Positions 48,477 to 60,409 of a stretch of 64,000 bases of DNA are shown here, piece by piece. The notes below the pieces were generated by a model. The model worked only from the letters and a program-made list of their open reading frames with translations. It did no database searches and was not told where the DNA came from. This stretch comes from Phocoena phocoena (Eukaryota; Chordata; Mammalia; Artiodactyla; Phocoenidae). The position numbers and the translations under genes were made by a program. Each line of letters starts with the position of its first letter. Position 1 is the stretch's first letter. The stretch spans positions 47,470,522 through 47,534,521 of the forward strand of contig NC_089232.1 of NCBI RefSeq assembly GCF_963924675.1, given 5' to 3'.

Positions 48477-50014
48477 ATTATACCTTATCCTTCTGGAAAA
48501 AATGCCTTAGAATTCAATGAAAAGACCAAGAAAATTGCATAACCAGAAGAATAAAATTAATTAAAGTAAAAGAAAAAAAAAAAAAAATTAAAGTAAAAGA
48601 ATCTTGCTTTGTAAAGAATAAATCATTGTGGATGAAATATGTTTTCCTACTAAAATATGATGCATATGCAGTGAGGCAAATTGCAGATAAATAAATCCTT
48701 ATTTTGAGTAGAGGGATTAAAGAACTATTAAACCAATAAGATTTGACTATACAAAAGGGAAATAATTTGTAAATTCCTAGCCCAGTAATAATATTCACCC
48801 AGACCCTACAGTGACTTGAAGTACTCAAGGGCAGAGGCTGTTGTATTTCCCAAGCTACTGAATCTTCCACAGCTCACCAATTAAACAGGTGGGTTTGGTA
48901 TATTGCTGGGTGGAAACAGGCCACAGAAAAATTCAGAGATCATAATTAAATAGGATATAGGAAAAACAGCAGAATATGCACAAGTCATTTCTAGTTTGTT
49001 CTATTTGTCTGTATATTCAAAAGGCAGAAGAGACAGTGTCATAGGCAAAGCTTTGATCCTTGGAGCATTGGAGGACAAACATGTTTTGGTACAGAGAGAA
49101 AGATTTCATAAATGAGAGTTACCAGGACATATGGGTTATCAGAAGAGGAATGAATGCAGGTCAAAGGTGATGAATCACAACCCAGCATCACAAGAGGCCA
49201 ATTGTAAAATCTCTTTGAATAACTCAAATACAGAGGACTGAATCAAAAAATCCACTATGTCCTCTAACATGAAGGAAAAGGGCAGCTTAGACATGGACTC
49301 AGACATCTGGTCAAATTAAAACTGAAATGTACTTTATAACCTCCAATGTAGCAAAGAGCACTGGCCCTATGGAAATCACTACATTTTCATAAGCCCTTTC
49401 ACCTGTATCTACAATGAACTCTGTTCATAATCATGGGTCAAATGAAAAGGTGAGGAATTATAAATTCTTGGAAATTATTCAATATCCCAGAACTGAGGCA
49501 ATGCTTATCCTTCTAGGGTATGAGAAAAGTACAGGTGTAGATATCTAGAGATCTGTGTCCAGCATGGGTGCTAATAATCATGATGTGCTTTTCACAGCTA
49601 TGTATAATAGGAAAAATCAACTTTGAACTTCCAGTGTTAAATTGACAAATTTAGAAATTAATAGAAAATAATATTTGGTGAAATGTATATTATAAGCATT
49701 GTAAATTAGACAAATCATTTCAAAAAGAAGTACAAAACTAGACCAAGAAAAAGACCCATGGAAGACATTAAAATAGTATATATTAGCTGGTGGTTCTTTT
49801 TTGCACTTTGAAGGATAAGATGACTCTTATATAGACTGTTCTAGAGCATGATAAGATGGAAACCTGAAACATAGGAAAGGATATAGCTTGTTTCATACAA
49901 GCTTAGGTTTTGACATTCATACATGGATATTAATTCTAATTTTTCCAGTTTTTTACTCAAATAAATTTTCCTAACTGTATAATAGTGCTAATTAGTGCTA
50001 ATAATACCTAACTC
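48477..50014. other. Unrecognised sequence
   Basis: No gene or repeat family recognised. A run of A occurs near 48573-48588 between two AATTAAAGTAAAAGAA copies (a small local duplication). Confidence 0.5.

Positions 50015-50054
<40 letters not shown>
50015..50054. repeat. (TG)n microsatellite
   Basis: TG tract followed by a short GGGGTGGGGGG patch at 50056-50066. Confidence 0.95.
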
Positions 50055-50056
<2 letters not shown>

Positions 50057-50066
50057 GGGTGGGGGG

Positions 50067-50594
50067 AGAATGAAAAATGAATATAAACTTAAATGTTTAA
50101 TGTTAGGCCAGATAAATAGTGACTAGCAAGTATATAGTAGGGATAGAAATTTATGTGATATAGGTTATGATAGTGTACTGATACTGGTAAAACCCACCAA
50201 AGAATGTGCACATATGGGTAGATTCACACATGCAAGCATTATGAACTAATCTCAGAAAGATAGAAAAATTATACATGATGTATTATTAAATCATACATAA
50301 CAGCATAATAATAAAATGGACCAAACTAATTTGTGTTTATCTTTAAATTGCAAGAATGATTTAACAAAACTTGTTTTTTAATTTCAGCAATTAATTCTCA
50401 ACTTCCTGTTGGTATCTTTTTCTATTAAAATCTTATAATAGAAAATTTAGCATTTATATTTAATTCTAGGATGTAGTGTTTGATATAACTTCTGTGATAT
50501 TTTTGCTTATTCTATGCATGTATATATGTGTGTATGTATGATCTATCAATCATCTGTGAATCTCTTGATCTATCCAACTATTTGTCTCTCTGTT
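50067..50594. other. Unrecognised AT-rich sequence
   Basis: No gene or repeat family recognised. Confidence 0.5.
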
Positions 50595-50850
50595 ATAGAG
50601 TATGTAATTGAAAGAACCTAAGCTGCAAAGTCAGATTTCCTGGATTTGATTTTTAGCTTCTTTACTTAGTAGCTGTGACCTTAGGTGGGTTATTTAACTC
50701 ACCTAAGAGAGAGAGAAAGAAAGAAAAGAAAAAGAAAACCAAAAAATAATAATGCAGATTATGAGGATAAATGAACAATACTTAAAATACATATATTTTT
50801 TAGCCTGTCACATATATTGGTAGTTTTAATGTTATTATAATTATGACTAT
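50595..50850 (+). mobile_element. MIR, plus strand, interrupted by a purine tract
   Basis: The left half has CAAAGTCAGATTTCCTGGAT, TTTACTTAGTAGCTGTGACC and TTAGGTGGGTTATTTAACTC (the MIR core). A GAGAGAGAAAGAAAGAAAAG tract (about 50707-50738) replaces the next part. The right half, GATTATGAGGATAAATGAAC through TTGGTAGTTTTAATGTTATT, is the MIR 3' end. Nearly full length once the purine tract is set aside. Confidence 0.8.
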
Positions 50851-51429
50851 ATGTTAAATAATAATTATTAAGTAAAATTATAATGCATAATAATTATTAT
50901 ATGCTCAAAGAAATAAACCTGGAATGTCATTTATGAGAAATAACTGATTATTTCCTAACATTTTTCTAATCTTGGGACATGTTTCTCAGAGAAATAAAAT
51001 ATAGACAGAGTCCCCATATATTCTTTCCTAGCCAGTAGATATTTATCTACAAGCGTCGATTCAGTAGTTATTTTATACATTTATTTAATTAAATTGTGAG
51101 GTAGCTTCTTCTGATAATTTTCAGTTAGTTTTTTTGGGGGGTGAAAAATGAAGGATCTTTAAGCAAACACAATTGTCATTATCCATTGCGCTAGACTATG
51201 ATGTGTTTAGTAAATATATCATGGCCTCTCCATGATACTCATCTCAGGAAACTAGTCACAGGATTCCCATAAAAAGTAAAAATATCATTATTATAGTAAT
51301 ATAGATTTAATATACTTTCACAATAAATTCTCCAGTATAGTTCTGCCAAATTACAATGGAAAATGCAATAACCATCCTTTGCAATATATAAAGTATAATT
51401 CTTTTTTAAAGACTTTCACATGGACTTCA
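50851..51429. other. Unrecognised AT-rich sequence
   Basis: The first 50 bp continue the nearly pure A/T stretch at the MIR end. No gene recognised. Confidence 0.5.
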
Positions 51430-51610
51430 AAGACCTTCACAACAACACTGTGAAGTAGGTTCAGCAAATCTCCATTTCATCAATTTCAGTTGTCGTTACA
51501 TCAATAAGGAAAATGAGGGAGGTTCAAAGAAGTTAAATGACTTACCAAGCCTTGTAGATAGTAATTGCTTAAGTCTGATATTTTAAATCTTAGTGTCTTT
51601 TCCAAAGTCT
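51430..51610 (-). mobile_element. MIR, minus strand
   Basis: CCTTCACAACAACACTGTGA, AGTAGGTTCAGCAAATCTCC, AAGGAAAATGAGGGAGGTTC, AGTTAAATGACTTACCAAGC and a CTTAGTGTCTTTTCC end follow the inverted MIR order. Confidence 0.8.
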
Positions 51611-51638
51611 CTCAGAGTACAAGATATATATTGTACCA

Positions 51639-51664
51639 TATATATATATATATATATATATATG
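51639..51664. repeat. (TA)n microsatellite
   Basis: About 13 TA units just after a MIR end. Confidence 0.95.
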
Positions 51665-51845
51665 TATCAGTTCTACAAGGTGCTCAGAATATGACATTAT
51701 GGTTTCTTTACGCAGATCCTTAATGTTTAGATTGACAGGCAGGGACCATTACACTGGAGAGCTCATTAATATCTCACTAGGTGAAAATTTATAGTGAAGT
51801 TCAGTAATGTATATCTCAAATATCTTATTAAAAGCATATGTTCAT

Positions 51846-52019
51846 TTGGTAGTGTATATATGTCCATGTGGGATAGGGAGGGTGGGAGGGAGATTCAAGA
51901 AGGAAGAGATATGCAGATATATGTATACGTCTAGCTCATTCACTTTGTTATAAAGCAGAAACTAACACACCATTGTAAAGCAATTATACTCCAATAAAGA
52001 TGTCAAAAAAAACACAACA
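51846..52019 (+). mobile_element. Very short L1 3' end with a 5' inversion
   Basis: Bases 51846-51868 (TTGGTAGTGTATATATGTCC...) are antisense type A 3' UTR, as at 61876 in the minus-strand L1. Bases from about 51869 on (GGGATAGGGAGGGTGGGAGG...AATAAAGATGTC and a short A-tail) are sense 3' UTR from further downstream. Flanks carry a near-match duplication, GCATATGTTCAT (51834-51845) and ACACGTGTTCAT (52020-52031). This is the layout produced by twin priming during L1 insertion. No coding sequence. Confidence 0.8.
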
Positions 52020-52031
52020 ACACGTGTTCAT

Positions 52032-53168
52032 CAAGTTTTCGTATTTGATTTTTTAATATAAACAATATTTGGTGAGTGTTTCAGCCCTGGTAAGTCTGTT
52101 TGCCATAAATATCTAAAAACTAAGGAAGAAAAATACAGATTACTTAAATTTTCATTCAGCATTTGGCATATATCATATACAAATTGATAATATATTTAAT
52201 TATTCTTAAATTAACATAATGAATGCTGAATAAGTGATGGAGTAAATAACTAAACCCAAAACATGAATAAATAAAATTGTTTTGCATTTATGATTCATGC
52301 CTTTAGAAGTTTAGTGTTCTAAGTATTAGTACAAACCATTTTCAAATGATTTATAAATAATTGGAAGTTCGCAGAATAACTTTATCATAAAACCTCAAAT
52401 AATTTTCTGGTTTGTCACTTAATATTTGAATATCACGTGCAGGGATTATCACCTTTTACATGAGGGGAAACTGAGGCAGAGAGTATGTAAGTCTTCTAAG
52501 AAAACTGAATCAATTATTGCAGGGCCATAAACTAGAGTTTGGTATAGGGAGCTTCAATCTGAGAATTTTGCCTAAGGTACAGCACGGCCTAAGTTTATTT
52601 AAATACTAGTTCTCATCATGTTTTTTTTCTTTTAAGAAAGAATTAAAAAAACAATTGTTTGTATTCTTCTCTTTGCTTTGATTTTTTCTTTTGACTATTT
52701 TAAATGTCTAGTGTCCAACATATCTGTTCCTTTAAAATACTTCCATAAAAAAAAATACATGTCTCTGATATTACTATGTTACACTACACACAATTTTACC
52801 ATTAAGATGCTGACTTGATTCTTCTACATGTACACTTAACACATGAGTAATTCCTCCATGGTAGTAAGTGTTCTTGAAATCTGAGAAAATCTAGTGTATT
52901 ATTGAAGGAACTAAATGAAGTCAGTAGAGACAGAAAACATTAATTGTGGATTTATAAGGCTAATCCTTGGTTACTCTCATCACATGGGTTTGTTTATTTT
53001 CACCATTTCATCCAGAAAGGGTAAATATGTTGATTAATTGTTCAATTTCTTTTATAGACCTTTTGCTATTTTCTTAAATGTACTTCCCAGTGCAAATTTC
53101 CCCATGAATAATTTCCATTGTGTAGCATATACTGATTATATAATAAAATATCTATAATAATCTCAGTC
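52032..53168. other. Mostly unrecognised sequence
   Basis: No gene recognised. It contains the MIR fragment listed separately. Confidence 0.5.
52440..52545 (-). mobile_element. MIR fragment, minus strand
   Basis: ACCTTTTACATGAGGGGAAA followed by CTGAGGCAGAGAGTATGTAA is the inverted MIR core. The remaining part is very diverged. Confidence 0.65.
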
Positions 53169-53242
53169 TCTATTCCTCTCTTTTGTCCTCCTTTCCTCCC
53201 TCTCTTCCCCTCTCCCCTTCATCCTCCCTCTCTTCATCTCAT
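53169..53242. repeat. CT-rich low-complexity tract
   Basis: About 74 bp of nearly pure pyrimidine (CCTCTC/CTTTCC mixtures). It may form triplex DNA. Confidence 0.85.
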
Positions 53243-53798
53243 TATCTCTCACACACACTAGGGAAATCTTTAAGTTTTGAACTGAATTTATCTCATACAA
53301 ACTAGACCCAATATTTTTGAAAGGAACTTAAGTCTGTACTTAATTAAATCCTCTAAGAACAAAAACAAATTGAAAACAAAATTCTCATTTTCAGAACTTA
53401 TTAAAATAAAGATAAAAGAAAAATAAAAAGATGATTGCTTTTCTTTCTCAAAATAACTTGAGAATAAATGCTAAATCTAAAAAAATAGCCTCAATTTTTA
53501 ATGGAAATTGTAAACATAGGAAAAAAGAATACTATAAAGAATAACTAAAAAGAATATCCACATTTCTATATCAACCTTCAAGAATTAATGCCATGTTGCC
53601 AATCTTATTTTACCCATATCTACCCTACTGCTTTTACTTGTGTTGTTGTTGTTGAAGTATTGAAAGACAAATCTTAGGTATCATCATTTCACCCATAAAT
53701 ATTTCCATATATATAATGAACAGATAAGAGTATTTTACAGCATAACCAAAATCACTTTATCACACTTAACCAAATTAATAATAATTTTAAAATAATAT
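53243..53798. other. Unrecognised A-rich sequence
   Basis: No gene recognised. It ends at the L1 ORF2 fragment. Confidence 0.5.
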
Positions 53799-55440
53799 CT
53801 AATACAGACCTATCACAAGTAATGAAATTGAAACTGTGATTAAAAATCTTCCAACAAACAGAAGTCCAGGACCAGATGGCTTCACAGGTGAATTCTCTCA
53901 AACATTTAGAGAAGAGCTAACACCGAACCTTCTCAAACTCTTCCAAAAAATTGTAGAGGGAGGAACAATCCCACACTCATTCTGTGAGGCCACCATCACC
54001 CTGATACCAAAACCAATAAACATATCACCAAAAAAAGAAAATTATAGACCCATATCACTGATGAACATAGATGCAACAATCATGAACAAAATACTAGCAA
54101 ACAAAATCCAACAGCATATTAAAAGGATCATAAACCATGATCAAGTGGAATTTATCCCAGGGATGCAAGGATTCTTCAATATACGCAAATCAATCAATGT
54201 GATACATCATATTAACAAGTTGAAGAATAAAAACCATATGATCATCTCAATAGATGCAGAAAAAACTTTTGACAAAATTCAACACCGATTTATGATAAAA
54301 AAAAAAATCTACAAAATGGGCATACAGGGAACCTACCTCAACATAATAAAGGCCATCTATGACAAACCCACAGCAAACATCATACTCAGTGGTGAAAAAC
54401 TGAAAGCATTTCCACTAAGATCAGGAACAAGATAAGGATGTCCACTCTCACCACTCATTCAACATAGTTTTGGAAGTCCAACCATGGCAATCAGAGAAAA
54501 AAAAGAAATAAATGGAATACACATTGGAAAAGAAGAAGTAAAACTGTCACTGTTTGCAGATGATACGGTACATAGAAAAATGTAAAGATACCACCAGAAA
54601 ACTAGTAGAACTAATCAATGAATTTGGAAAGCTTTCAGGATACAAAATTTATGCAAAGAAATCTCTGGCATTCCTATACACTAACAATGAAAAATCAGAA
54701 AGAAAAATTAAGGAAACAATCCCATTTACCATCGCAACAAAAAGAATAAAACACCTAAGAAAAAAACAACTTAAGGAGGCAAAAGACTTTTACTCAGAAA
54801 ACTATAAAACACTGTTGAAAGAAATTAAAGATGATACCAACAGATGGAGAGATATACCATGTTCTTGGATTGGAAGAATCAATATTGTGAAAATGACTAT
54901 ACTACCCAAAGTAATTGACAGTTTCAGTGCAATACCTATCAAGCTACCAATGACATTCTTCACAGAATTAGAACAAAAAATTTTACATTTCGTATGGAAA
55001 CACAAAACATGCCGAATAGCAAAAGCAATCTTGAGAAAGAAAAAACAGAGCTAGAGGAATCAGTCTCCCTGACTTGAAACTATACCACAAAGCTACAGTA
55101 ACCAAGACAGTGTGGTCCTGGCACAAAAACAGAAACATAGATCAATGAAACAGGATAGAAAGCCCAGAGATGAACCCAAACACATATGGTCACCTAATTT
55201 ACGACAAAGGAGGCAAGAACATACAGTGGAGAAAAGACAGCCTCTTCAATAGGTACTTCTGGGAAAACTGGACAGCTGCATGTAAGAGAATGAAATTAGA
55301 ACACTCCCTAACATGACACACAAAAATAAACTCAAAGTGGATTAAAGACCTAAATGTAAGACCAGACACTATAAAACTCTTAGAGGGAAAACACTCTTTG
55401 ACATAAACCACAGCAAGGTCTTTTTTGACCCACCCATCAT
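53799..55440 (+). mobile_element. L1 ORF2 fragment, truncated at both ends, plus strand
   Basis: Begins inside ORF2 at CAGACCTATCACAAGTAATG (the [14 protein letters not shown] segment) and stops abruptly in the ILFDPP segment at about 55436, where the 5' UTR of the next L1 begins. It therefore lacks the endonuclease, the C-terminal knuckle and the 3' UTR. The RT part is open for 199 codons (53836-54432) with SIDAEKTFD, ending at a TAA in the Gln codon of RQGCPLS (54433-54435). Motif C FADD is intact at 54553-54564 but is followed by a frameshift. A second frame is open at 54554-55054. No poly(A) tail. Probably an older copy cut by the insertion or rearrangement that brought in the next L1. 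Confidence 0.93.
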
Positions 55441-55554
55441 CAGACAAGCACATTAAAGTTTCACTGAGCTCTGCCCACCAAAGCAACATCCAGCTTTACC
55501 CACCAACAGGCTCTCCCACAAGGAAACTTGCACACGCCTCTTACATAGCCTCAT

Positions 55555-55568
55555 CCACCAGAGGGCAG
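55555..55568 (+). promoter_or_regulatory. Perfect CTCF core motif in the L1 5' UTR
   Basis: CCACCAGAGGGCAG matches the CTCF core CCASYAGRKGGCRS at every position. It lies about 85 bp upstream of the ORF1 start. Occupancy is unknown. Confidence 0.5.
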
Positions 55569-55650
55569 ACAGTAGAAGCAAGAAGAACTACAGTCCTGCA
55601 GCCTATGTGTGTGTGTGGGGGGGGAACACATTCACAGAAAGATACACAAG

Positions 55651-56556
55651 ATGAAAAGGCAGAGGGCTATGTACCAGATGAAGGAACAAGATAAAACCCC
55701 AGAAAAACAACTAAATGAAGCGGAGATAGGCAACCTTCTAGAAAAGGAATTCAGAATAATGATAGTGAAGATGACCCAGGACCTGGGAAAAAGAATGTAG
55801 GCAATGATCGAGGAGATGCAAGAAATGTTTAACAAAGACCTAGAAGAATTAAAGAACAAACAAACAGAGATCAACAATACAATAACTGAAATGAAAAACA
55901 CACTAGAAGGAATCAATAGCAGAATAACTGAGTCAGAAGAACAGATAAGTGACTGGGAAGACAAAATTGTGGAATTCACTGCCACAGAACAGAACAAAGC
56001 TAAAAGAATGAAAAGAAAGGAAGACAGCCTAAGAGACCTCTGGAACAACATTAAAAGCAACAATATTTGCATTAGAGGGGTCCCAGAAGGAGAAGAGAGA
56101 GAGGAAGGACCAGAGAAAATATTTGAACAGATTATAGCCGAAAACTTCCCTCACATGACAAAGGAAATAGCCACCCAAGTCTAGTAAGTGTAGAGAGTCC
56201 CATACAGGATAAACCCAAGGAGAAACATGCTGAGGCACATAGTAATCAAATTAGAAAAAATTAAAGACAAAGAAAAATTATTGAAAGCAGCAAGGGAAAA
56301 ACGACAAATAACATACAAGAGAACCCCCATAAGGTTAACAGCTGATTTCTCAGCAGAAACTCTACAAGTCAGAAGCGATTGGCATGATATACTTAAAGGG
56401 ATGACAGGGAAGAACCTACAAACAAGGTTACTCTACCCAGCAAGGATCTCATTCAGATTCCATGCAGAAATCAAAAGCTTTACAGACAAGCAAAAGCTAA
56501 GAGAATTCAGCACCACCAAACCAGCTCTACAACAAATGCTAAAGGAACTTCTCTAA
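55651..56556 (+). pseudogene. L1 ORF1 pseudogene (RNA-binding ORF1p), four nonsense codons
   Basis: About 302 codons from MKRQRAMYQMKEQ (55651) to ALQQMLKELL (stop 56554-56556), the usual length. It has a Lys/Glu-rich coiled coil (NKDLEELKNKQTEINN), the RRM-like ICIRGVPEGEE and the C-terminal LLYPARISFRFHAEIK. The reading frame never shifts. Only nonsense changes break it: TAG at 55798-55800, then a cluster TAG-TAA-GTG-TAG (56182-56193) where the parallel gene at 29 kb encodes QEAQ. Like the minus-strand ORF1 it would be complete apart from point mutations. Inactive. Confidence 0.95.
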
Positions 56557-56614
56557 CTGGGAAACACAAGACAAGAAAATGACCTACAAGAACAAACCCA
56601 AAACAATTAAGAAA

Positions 56615-59600
56615 ATGGTCATAGGAACATACATATCGATAATTACCTTAAATGTGAATGGATTAAAAGCGCCAACCAAAAGACACAGGCTTGATGAATG
56701 GATACAAAAGTAAGACCCATATATATGCTGTCTACAAAAGACCCACTTCAGATCGAGGGGCACATACAGACTGAAGTGAGGGGGAAAAAGATATGCCATG
56801 CAAATGCAAATCAAAAGAAAGCTGAAGTAGCAATACTCATATCAGATAAAATAGATTTTAAAATAAAGATTGTTACAAGAGACAAGGAAGGACACTACAT
56901 AATGATCAATGGATCAACCCAAGAAAAAGATACCAATTATAAATATATATGCAGCCAACATAGGAGCACCTCAATACATTACACAACTGCTAACAGCTAT
57001 AAAAGAGGAAATCGACAGTAACACAATAATAGTGGGGGACATTAACACCTCACTTACACAATGGACAGATCATCCAAACAGAAAATTAATATGGAAACAC
57101 AAGCTTTAAGTGACACAATAAACCAGATAAATGTAATTGATATTTATAGGACATTCCATCCAAAAACAGCATATTACACTTTCTTCTCAAGTGTGCACGA
57201 AACATTCTCCTGGATCACATCTTGGGTCACAAATCAAGCCTCAGTAAATTTTAAAAAATTGAAATCATTTCAAGCATCTTTTCTGACCACAATGCTATGA
57301 GATTAGAAATCAATTAAGGGGAAAAAAAAAAAAAAAACGTAAAACACACAAACACATGGAAGCTAAACAATATGTTACTAAATAACCAAGAAGAGATCAC
57401 TGAAGAAATCAAAGAGGAAATCAAAAAAACTTAGAGACAAATGACAATGAAAACACGACCATCCAAATCCTATGGGATGCAGCAAAAGCAGTTCTAACAG
57501 GGAAGTTTATAGCTATACAAGCCTACCTCAAGAAAAAATAAATAAATAAACAATCTAACCTTACACCTAAATGAACTAGAGAAAGATAAACAAAACCCAG
57601 AGTTATCAGAAGGAAGGGAATCATAAGATCACAGCAGAAATAAATGAAATAGGAGCAAAGAAAACAATAGCAAAGATCAATAAAACTAAAAGATGATTCT
57701 TTGAGAAGATAAACAAAACTGATAAACCATTAGCCACAGTCATCAAGAAAAAGAGGGAGAGGACTCAAATCAATAAAATTAGAAATGAAAAAGGAGAAGT
57801 TACAACAGACACCACAGAAATACAAAGCATCCTAAGAGACTACGACAAGCAACTCTATGCCAATAAAACGGACAACCTGAAAGAAATGGACAAATTCTTA
57901 GAATGGTGTAACCTTCCAACACTGAACCAGGAAGAAATAGAAAATATGAACAGAACAATTACAAGTAATGAAATTGAAACAGTGATTAAAAGTCTTCCAA
58001 AAAACAAAAGTCCAGGACCAGATGGCTTCACAGGTGAATTCTATCAAACATTTAGAGAAGAGCTAACACCCATCCTTCCCAAACTCTTCCAAAAAATTGC
58101 AGAGGAAGGAACACTCCCAAACTCATTCTATGAGGCCACCAACACCCTGATACCAAAACTAGACAAAGATACTACAAAAAAAGAAAATTGCAGACCAATA
58201 TCACTGATGAATATAGATGCAAAAATCCTCAACAAAATAGTAGCAAACAGAATCCAACAACACATTAAAATAATCCTACACCATGATAAAGTGGGATTTA
58301 TCCCAAGGATGCAAGGATTCTTTAATATACAAAAATCAATCAATGTGATACACCATATTAACAAATTGAAGAATAAAAGCCATATGATCATCTCAATAGA
58401 TGCAGAAAAAGCTTCTGACAAAATTCAACACCCATTTATGATAAAAACTCTCCAGAAAGAGCGCATAGAGGGAACCTACCTCAACATAATAAAGACCATA
58501 TACAACAAACCCACAGCAAACATCATTCTCAATGGTGAAAAACTGAAAGTATTTCCTCTAAGATCAGGAAGAAGACAAGGATTTCCGCTCGTACCACTGT
58601 TATTCAACATAGTTTTGGAAGTCCTAGCCACGGCAATCAGAGAAGAAAAAGAAATAAAAGGAATACAAATTGGAAAAGAAGAAGTAAAATGGTCACTATT
58701 TGCAGATGACATGATACTGTACATAGAGAATCCTAACGATGCCACCAGAAAACTACTAGAGCTAGTCAATGAATTTGATAAAGTTACCAGATACAAAATA
58801 AATGCACAGAAATCTCTTGCATTCCTATACACTGATGATGAAAAATCTGAAAGAGAAATGAAGGAAACATTCCCATTTACCATTGCAACAAAAATAATAA
58901 AATACCTAGGAATAAGACTACCTAGGGAGACAAAAGACCTGTATGCAGAAAACTATAAGACACTGTTGAAAGAAATTAAAGATGATACCAACAGTTGGAG
59001 AGATATACCATGTTCTTGGATTAGAAGAATCAATATTGTGAAAATGACTATACTACCCAAGCAATCTACAGATTTCAATGCAATCCCTATCAAATTACTG
59101 ATGACATTTTTTACAGAACTAGAAAAAAAAATCTTAAAATTTGTATGGAGACACAAAAGATCCCAAATAGCCAAAGCCGTCTTGAGGGGAAAAAAATGGA
59201 CCTGGAGAAATCAGACTCCCTGATTTTAGACTATACTACAAAGCTACAGTAATGAAGACAATATGGTACTGGCACAAGAACAGAAATGTAGATCAATGGA
59301 ACAAGATAGGAAGCCCAGAGATAAGCCCACGGACCTATGCTCAACTGATCTATGACAAAGGAGGCAAGGATATACAATGGATAAAAGATAGTCTCTTCAA
59401 TAAGTGGTGCTGGGAAAACTGGACAGCTACATATAGAAGAATGAAATTAGAACACTCCTTAACACCATACCCAAAAATAAATTCAAAATGGATTAGAGAC
59501 CTAAATGTAAGACCAGACACTATAAAACTCTTAGAGGAAAACAAAGGAAGAACACTCTTTGACATTAATCACAGCAAGATCTTTTTTGATCCACCTCCTA

Positions 59601-60409
59601 GAGTAATGGAAATAAAAACAAAAATAAATGGGAATTAATGAAACTTAAAAGCTTTTGCAAAGCAAAGGAAACTACAAACAAGACGAAAGACAACTCGCAG
59701 AATGGGGAAAATATTTGCAAACGAATCAACGGACAAAGGATTAATCTCCAAAACATACAAATAGCTCATGCAGCTCTACCTGAAAAAAACAAACAACCCA
59801 ATCAAAAAATGGGTGGAAGATATAAATAGACATTTCTCCAAAGAAGACATACAGATAGCCAAGAAGCACATGAAAAGCTGGTCAACATCACTAATTATGA
59901 GGGAAATGCAAATCAAAACTACTATGAGGTATCACCTCACACCATTTAGTATGGGCATCGTCAGAAAATCTACAAACAACAAATGCTGGAGAGGGTGTGG
60001 AGAAAAGGGATCCTTCTTGCACTGTTGGTGGGAATGTAAATTGATAAAGCCACTATGGAGAACAGTATGGAGGTTCCTTAAAAAACTAAAAATAGAATTA
60101 CCATATGAGCCAGCAATCCCACTGCTGGGCATATACCCATAGAAAACCATAATTCAAAAAGACACACACACCCCAGTGTTCACTGCAGCACTGTTTACAA
60201 TAGCCAGGTCATGGAAGCAACCTAAATGTCCATTGACAGACGCCTGGATAAAGAAGATGTGGTACATGGAATATTACTCAGCCATAAAAAGGAACGAAAT
60301 TGGGTCATTTGTAGAGACAGGAATGAATCTAGAGACTGTCATACACAGTGAAGTAAGTGAGAAAGAGAAAAACAAATATCATATATTAACGCATATATTT
60401 GGAACCTAG
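56615..60409 (+). pseudogene. L1 ORF2 pseudogene with a 445-codon open RT block
   Basis: About 1,265 codons from MVIGTYISIITLNVNG (56615) to HILTHIFGT (stop 60407-60409). It breaks early: TAA at 56711 replaces the Gln of QDPYICC, and frameshifts follow in the endonuclease region. From 57886 to 59223 it is open for 445 codons, the longest frame in the window. That block holds [19 protein letters not shown] (motif A, Phe to Ser), an intact RQGFP box (Gln CAA at 58576-58578) and intact FADD (58699-58710). It then shifts frame near 59220 and again near 59636. The knuckle CX3CX7HX4C is intact at 59984-60037 ([18 protein letters not shown]). The RT catalytic residues survive, but the protein cannot be made whole. 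Confidence 0.95.

Noticed and set aside
58128..58883. Minus-strand frames of 97 and 135 codons
   Set aside because: Antisense shadows of the plus-strand L1 RT domain.
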